Assembly: GCA_016707525.1 (NCBI GenBank)
Contig: JADJHP010000011.1
Location: forward strand, 124,001-188,000
DNA: 64,000 nucleotides
Direction of reading: 5' to 3'
DNA from: Ignavibacteriota bacterium
Lineage (GTDB): Bacteria > Bacteroidota > Ignavibacteria > UBA10030 > UBA6906
Shown: positions 60,010 through 64,000 of the stretch, one piece after another
How positions within the stretch are numbered: position 1 is the first letter of the stretch
Layout: every line of letters starts with the position of its first letter
The notes under the pieces: generated by a model
What the model saw: only the letters and a program-made list of their open reading frames with translations
The model's database searches: none
Told to the model about the DNA's origin: nothing
Translations under genes and position numbers: made by a program

Positions 60010-60795
60010 ATGAAGAGCTTTCCATTTGGGAATCCAATTCTTCCGGTTCAACAATCCGATCGGACCCCGAAGAGGGTATTCGTCCTTGGTGTGTATGCGA
60101 GTGCCGTTCACGCACGGTGGCTTCGCGCCGATGGGTCGATTGCCGTGCGAGCTCTTGCGGTAGCATCGGAGCCAGAGATCTTCTGGAGGGGTGACGGAGA
60201 GGATGAGATAATTGCCAGCATTCCGGTTCCGGAAGGAGCCGGTCGTCTTGTTTCACCCGGGGAAGGATTGAACGGCCCCTCCGGCCAAACCCTTGATCAG
60301 GACTTTCTCCGACCAATGGGTCTGGATCGTAGTTCCGTTTGGCTTTGCGATCTGTTGCCCGAGAGCCGATGCAATCCCAATCAAGCGAATGCCATCAAGC
60401 GCGAGTACGATACGATGAAGACGGCCTATTCTTTGCCAGACTTTGACTTTCCGCCTCTGCCGAAAGTTCTGGCCGATGAGAATAGAGTACGCGCCATCGA
60501 AACGGAACTCGAAGAGGCGGGATCCCGTGTGTTGGTTACTCTCGGCGATCTGCCATTGCAGTGGTTTGCGAGTCGACATGGAGCTCCTTCACGGTTGGCA
60601 GACTATGGATTGACAAATGAGTCGTATGGCCGGCTACACGAGATTCGAATAGGAGACAAGCAGCTGCTCTTGTTGCCACTCGTCCATCCCCGACAGGCCG
60701 GCCAGCTTGGTGGTTACTCGGAGACGTGGTGGCAGCTCCACCAGCATTGGATGACTACTGTTGCTCCAGCGATTCTGCGTGATGTCCCGGCCTGA
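60010..60795 (+). CDS. Uracil-DNA glycosylase-superfamily-like protein
   Basis: The 261 aa protein begins with KRVFVLGVYASAVHARW, resembling the active-site loop of the UDG superfamily (GxxPS-like), and ends with LLLLPLVHPRQAGQLGGYSE, resembling the UDG leucine-loop histidine motif. VLVTLGDLPLQWFASRHGAP would be the central strand. No catalytic Asp or Asn of the classical families is obvious, so it may bind or sense damaged or modified bases rather than cut them. ATG 60010 is preceded by AAGGAAGGGATACTGCG. It sits between the GIY-YIG gene and the type I system. The family call is a judgement from pattern only. Confidence 0.5.
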   Translation: MKSFPFGNPILPVQQSDRTPKRVFVLGVYASAVHARWLRADGSIAVRALAVASEPEIFWRGDGEDEIIASIPVPEGAGRLVSPGEGLNGPSGQTLDQDFLRPMGLDRSSVWLCDLLPESRCNPNQANAIKREYDTMKTAYSLPDFDFPPLPKVLADENRVRAIETELEEAGSRVLVTLGDLPLQWFASRHGAPSRLADYGLTNESYGRLHEIRIGDKQLLLLPLVHPRQAGQLGGYSETWWQLHQHWMTTVAPAILRDVPA

Positions 60796-60978
60796 TTACC
60801 TACGGTGCGTTGCCCCAGTGTTTGCCCGCTCTTGACTGACCCCGGGTGAGAGGGGTCGAGTCTTCAACAAGAGAATATGGATGTTGGGTTGTCGCAATCA
60901 CGGTTTGTTGCCCAGCATGAGGAATGGCTTGAGTAGTCCTAACACAATGTCAGACAGCCTATTCTATAGAGAGATACC

Positions 60979-62594
60979 GTGAACTGGATCGCCGCCTCTG
61001 AAAAGACACCGCTGCCGCAACAGCTTGAAAAGCGCCTGTGGGACGCCGCCGATCAGTTCCGCGCAAACTCGGGGCTCAAGGCCCAGGAGTATTCCGGCCC
61101 CATTCTCGGACTGATCTTTCTGCGCTTTGCCGAGGTACGCTTCGCCGCCCAGCGGACCAAGCTGGAGAAAGCCGGTGCTTCCTCCCGCCGGGGCAGTCGC
61201 GTTGATGAGCCCGCCGCCTACCACGCCGACAACGTTCTGTATCTGGCCCCTGAGGCGCGCTTCGATTTTCTGCTGACACTGCCAGAGGCGGCCGACATCG
61301 GTGGCAAGGTCAACGCTGCCATGCGCGAGGTAGAGAAGCACAACCCGCAGCTCGCCGGCGTGTTGCCCAAGACCTTCAACCGCTTCACAGGCACCCTGCT
61401 CAAAGAGTTGCTGAAGAAGATCTCCGAGATCCCGGCCACGCTCGACTTCGACGCCTTCGGGCGCATCTACGAATACTTCCTCGGCGAGTTCGCCATGAGC
61501 GAAGGGCAGGGTGGCGGCGAGTTCTACACCCCGGCAAGCATCGTGCGGCTCCTGGCGCAGGTGATCGAGCCTTTCCACGGTCGCATCCTCGACCCCGCCT
61601 GCGGCTCGGGCGGTATGTTTGTGCAGTCGGCCCGCTTCGTGGCCGAGCACCACAAGAACCCTACCGCCGAGCTGTCCATCTGCGGGGTCGAGAAAACCGA
61701 CGAGACCGGCCGCCTCGCCCGCCTGAACCTCGCCGTGCACGGGCTGGAGGGCGACATCCGCCACGGCGGCAACGTCAACAGCTACTACGACGACCCGCAT
61801 GCCGCCACCGGCGCGTTCGACTTCGTCCTGGCCAATCCGCCCTTCAACGTCAACGCGGTGGACAAGGAGCGCCTCAAGGATCTGGTCGGCGCCGGTCGCC
61901 GCTACCCCTTCGGCCTGCCGCGCACCGACAATGCCAACTACCTGTGGATCCAGCTTTTCTATTCGGCGCTCAATGCCAAGGGCCGCGCTGGCTTCGTCAT
62001 GGCCAACTCGGCCTCCGACGCCCGCTCCAGCGAGCAGGAGCTGCGGCAGAAGCTGATCGAGGCGCGGGCGGTGGATGTGATGGTCGCCGTCGGCCCCAAC
62101 ATGTTCTACACCGTCACGCTGCCCTGCACGCTGTGGTTCCTCGACCGGGGCAAGGCGAAGACGAAGCGCGCCGACACCGTGCTCTTCATCGACGCCCGCC
62201 ACATCTACCGGCAGGTGGACCGCGCCCACCGCGACTGGACGCCCGCGCAGATCAGCTTTCTCGCCAACGTGGTACGACTGTATCGCAGCGAGGCGCCTGA
62301 CCTGACCGTGGGCGGGGAGGAGACGGCGGCCATGTTGAAGGAGGTGTTCGGCAAGAAGACCGTCTATGCGGACATCCCCGGCCTGTGTAAGGCAGCGACG
62401 ATCGCGGAGATCGAGGCGCAGGGCTGGTCGCTCAACCCCGGCCGCTATGTGGGCGTGGCCCCGGGCGAGGAAGTGAGCGACGAGGACTTCAAGGCGCAGC
62501 TCGAAACTCTGAACGAAGAACTGGAAACCCTCAACGCCCAGGCACGGACGCTGGAGCAAACCATCGCCGCCAATGTGGCGGGGATTTTGTCTGA

Positions 62595-62598
<4 letters not shown>
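60979..62598 (+). CDS. hsdM: Type I restriction-modification DNA methyltransferase subunit
   Basis: This is the N6-adenine methyltransferase of a type I system. The 539 aa protein has the HsdM N-terminal helical domain (LWDAADQFRANSGLKAQEYS, ILGLIFLRFAEVRF), SAM motif I ILDPACGSGGMF (205-212 core), motif IV NPPF (286-289) and a C-terminal coiled-coil (LETLNEELETLNAQARTLEQ). GTG 60979 is the start. Codon and base use are visibly more GC-rich than in the mcrBC genes upstream, suggesting separate acquisition. The stop overlaps the hsdS start (TTGA) by 4 nt. Confidence 0.95.
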
Positions 62599-63866
<1,268 letters not shown>

Positions 63867-64000
63867 GCTTCACCCGAAGGATGGTGTAGCAACGCGGCAT
63901 CTTGCACCTCTCGTGTCTGGATTGGAAAGGATAGATTTCGAGTTCCGTGTGGCCAATCCGACGGTGAACCAAGGGCAGACGGATTCAGATTTCGACGCCA

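Overview
The window is a 64 kb stretch of a GC-rich bacterial chromosome that includes the replication-origin neighbourhood. A secreted protein with a YPNPFNP-type C-terminal sorting domain (50393-52927) and the overall gene complement point to the FCB group (Bacteroidota, Ignavibacteria or relatives). That placement is an inference from protein style, since there is no rRNA in the window. One block of almost pure G runs (14564-15326) and probable indels in hsdS suggest a draft or metagenome assembly.

Layout. 1-3194 (minus): partial gene, coaBC, rpoZ, gmk, yicC. 3455-14544 (plus): an NFACT/RqcH protein, a Cys/Met-metabolism PLP enzyme, then a chain of three SurA/PpiC-type periplasmic chaperones, a MoxR ATPase and a VWA membrane protein. 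15450-25369 (minus): gyrA (with a long Lys/Ala/Pro tail), gyrB, a DUF721 gene, recF, dnaN, dnaA. 25711-33061 (plus): rpmH, rnpA, yidD, yidC, mnmE, mnmG, rsmG. DnaA boxes and an AT-rich segment lie on both sides of dnaA, and two ParB-binding (parS) palindromes sit exactly on the start regions of mnmG and rsmG. murQ and mfd follow. 38-53 kb is an accessory stretch of lipoproteins, small membrane proteins and enzymes, mostly single-gene units. 54-64 kb is a defence island: a PD-(D/E)XK protein, an EVE-like reader plus McrB ATPase (split into two frames), McrC, a GIY-YIG protein, a glycosylase-like protein, HsdM, a frameshifted HsdS, and the start of another gene.

The intergenic spaces at 5.1-5.4, 28.4-28.6, 30.2-30.4, 34.1-34.3, 37.7-38.0 and 39.0-39.2 kb are filled with related hairpin-forming repeats. 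They share closed cores of about 66-67 nt (TTTCTC...GAGAAA) whose outer arms differ from copy to copy but stay self-complementary. This is the least explained structured signal in the window. It is accompanied by a nested GTAGGGGC...GCCCCTAC palindrome and by short tandem arrays.

How it works together: the central block supplies replication initiation, topology, segregation sites, ribosome/RNase P parts and the membrane insertase, as in the conserved rnpA-rpmH-dnaA-dnaN-recF-gyrB region. The left chaperone chain serves outer-membrane and secreted protein folding, which fits a type IX secretion lifestyle. The right end protects against foreign or modified DNA.
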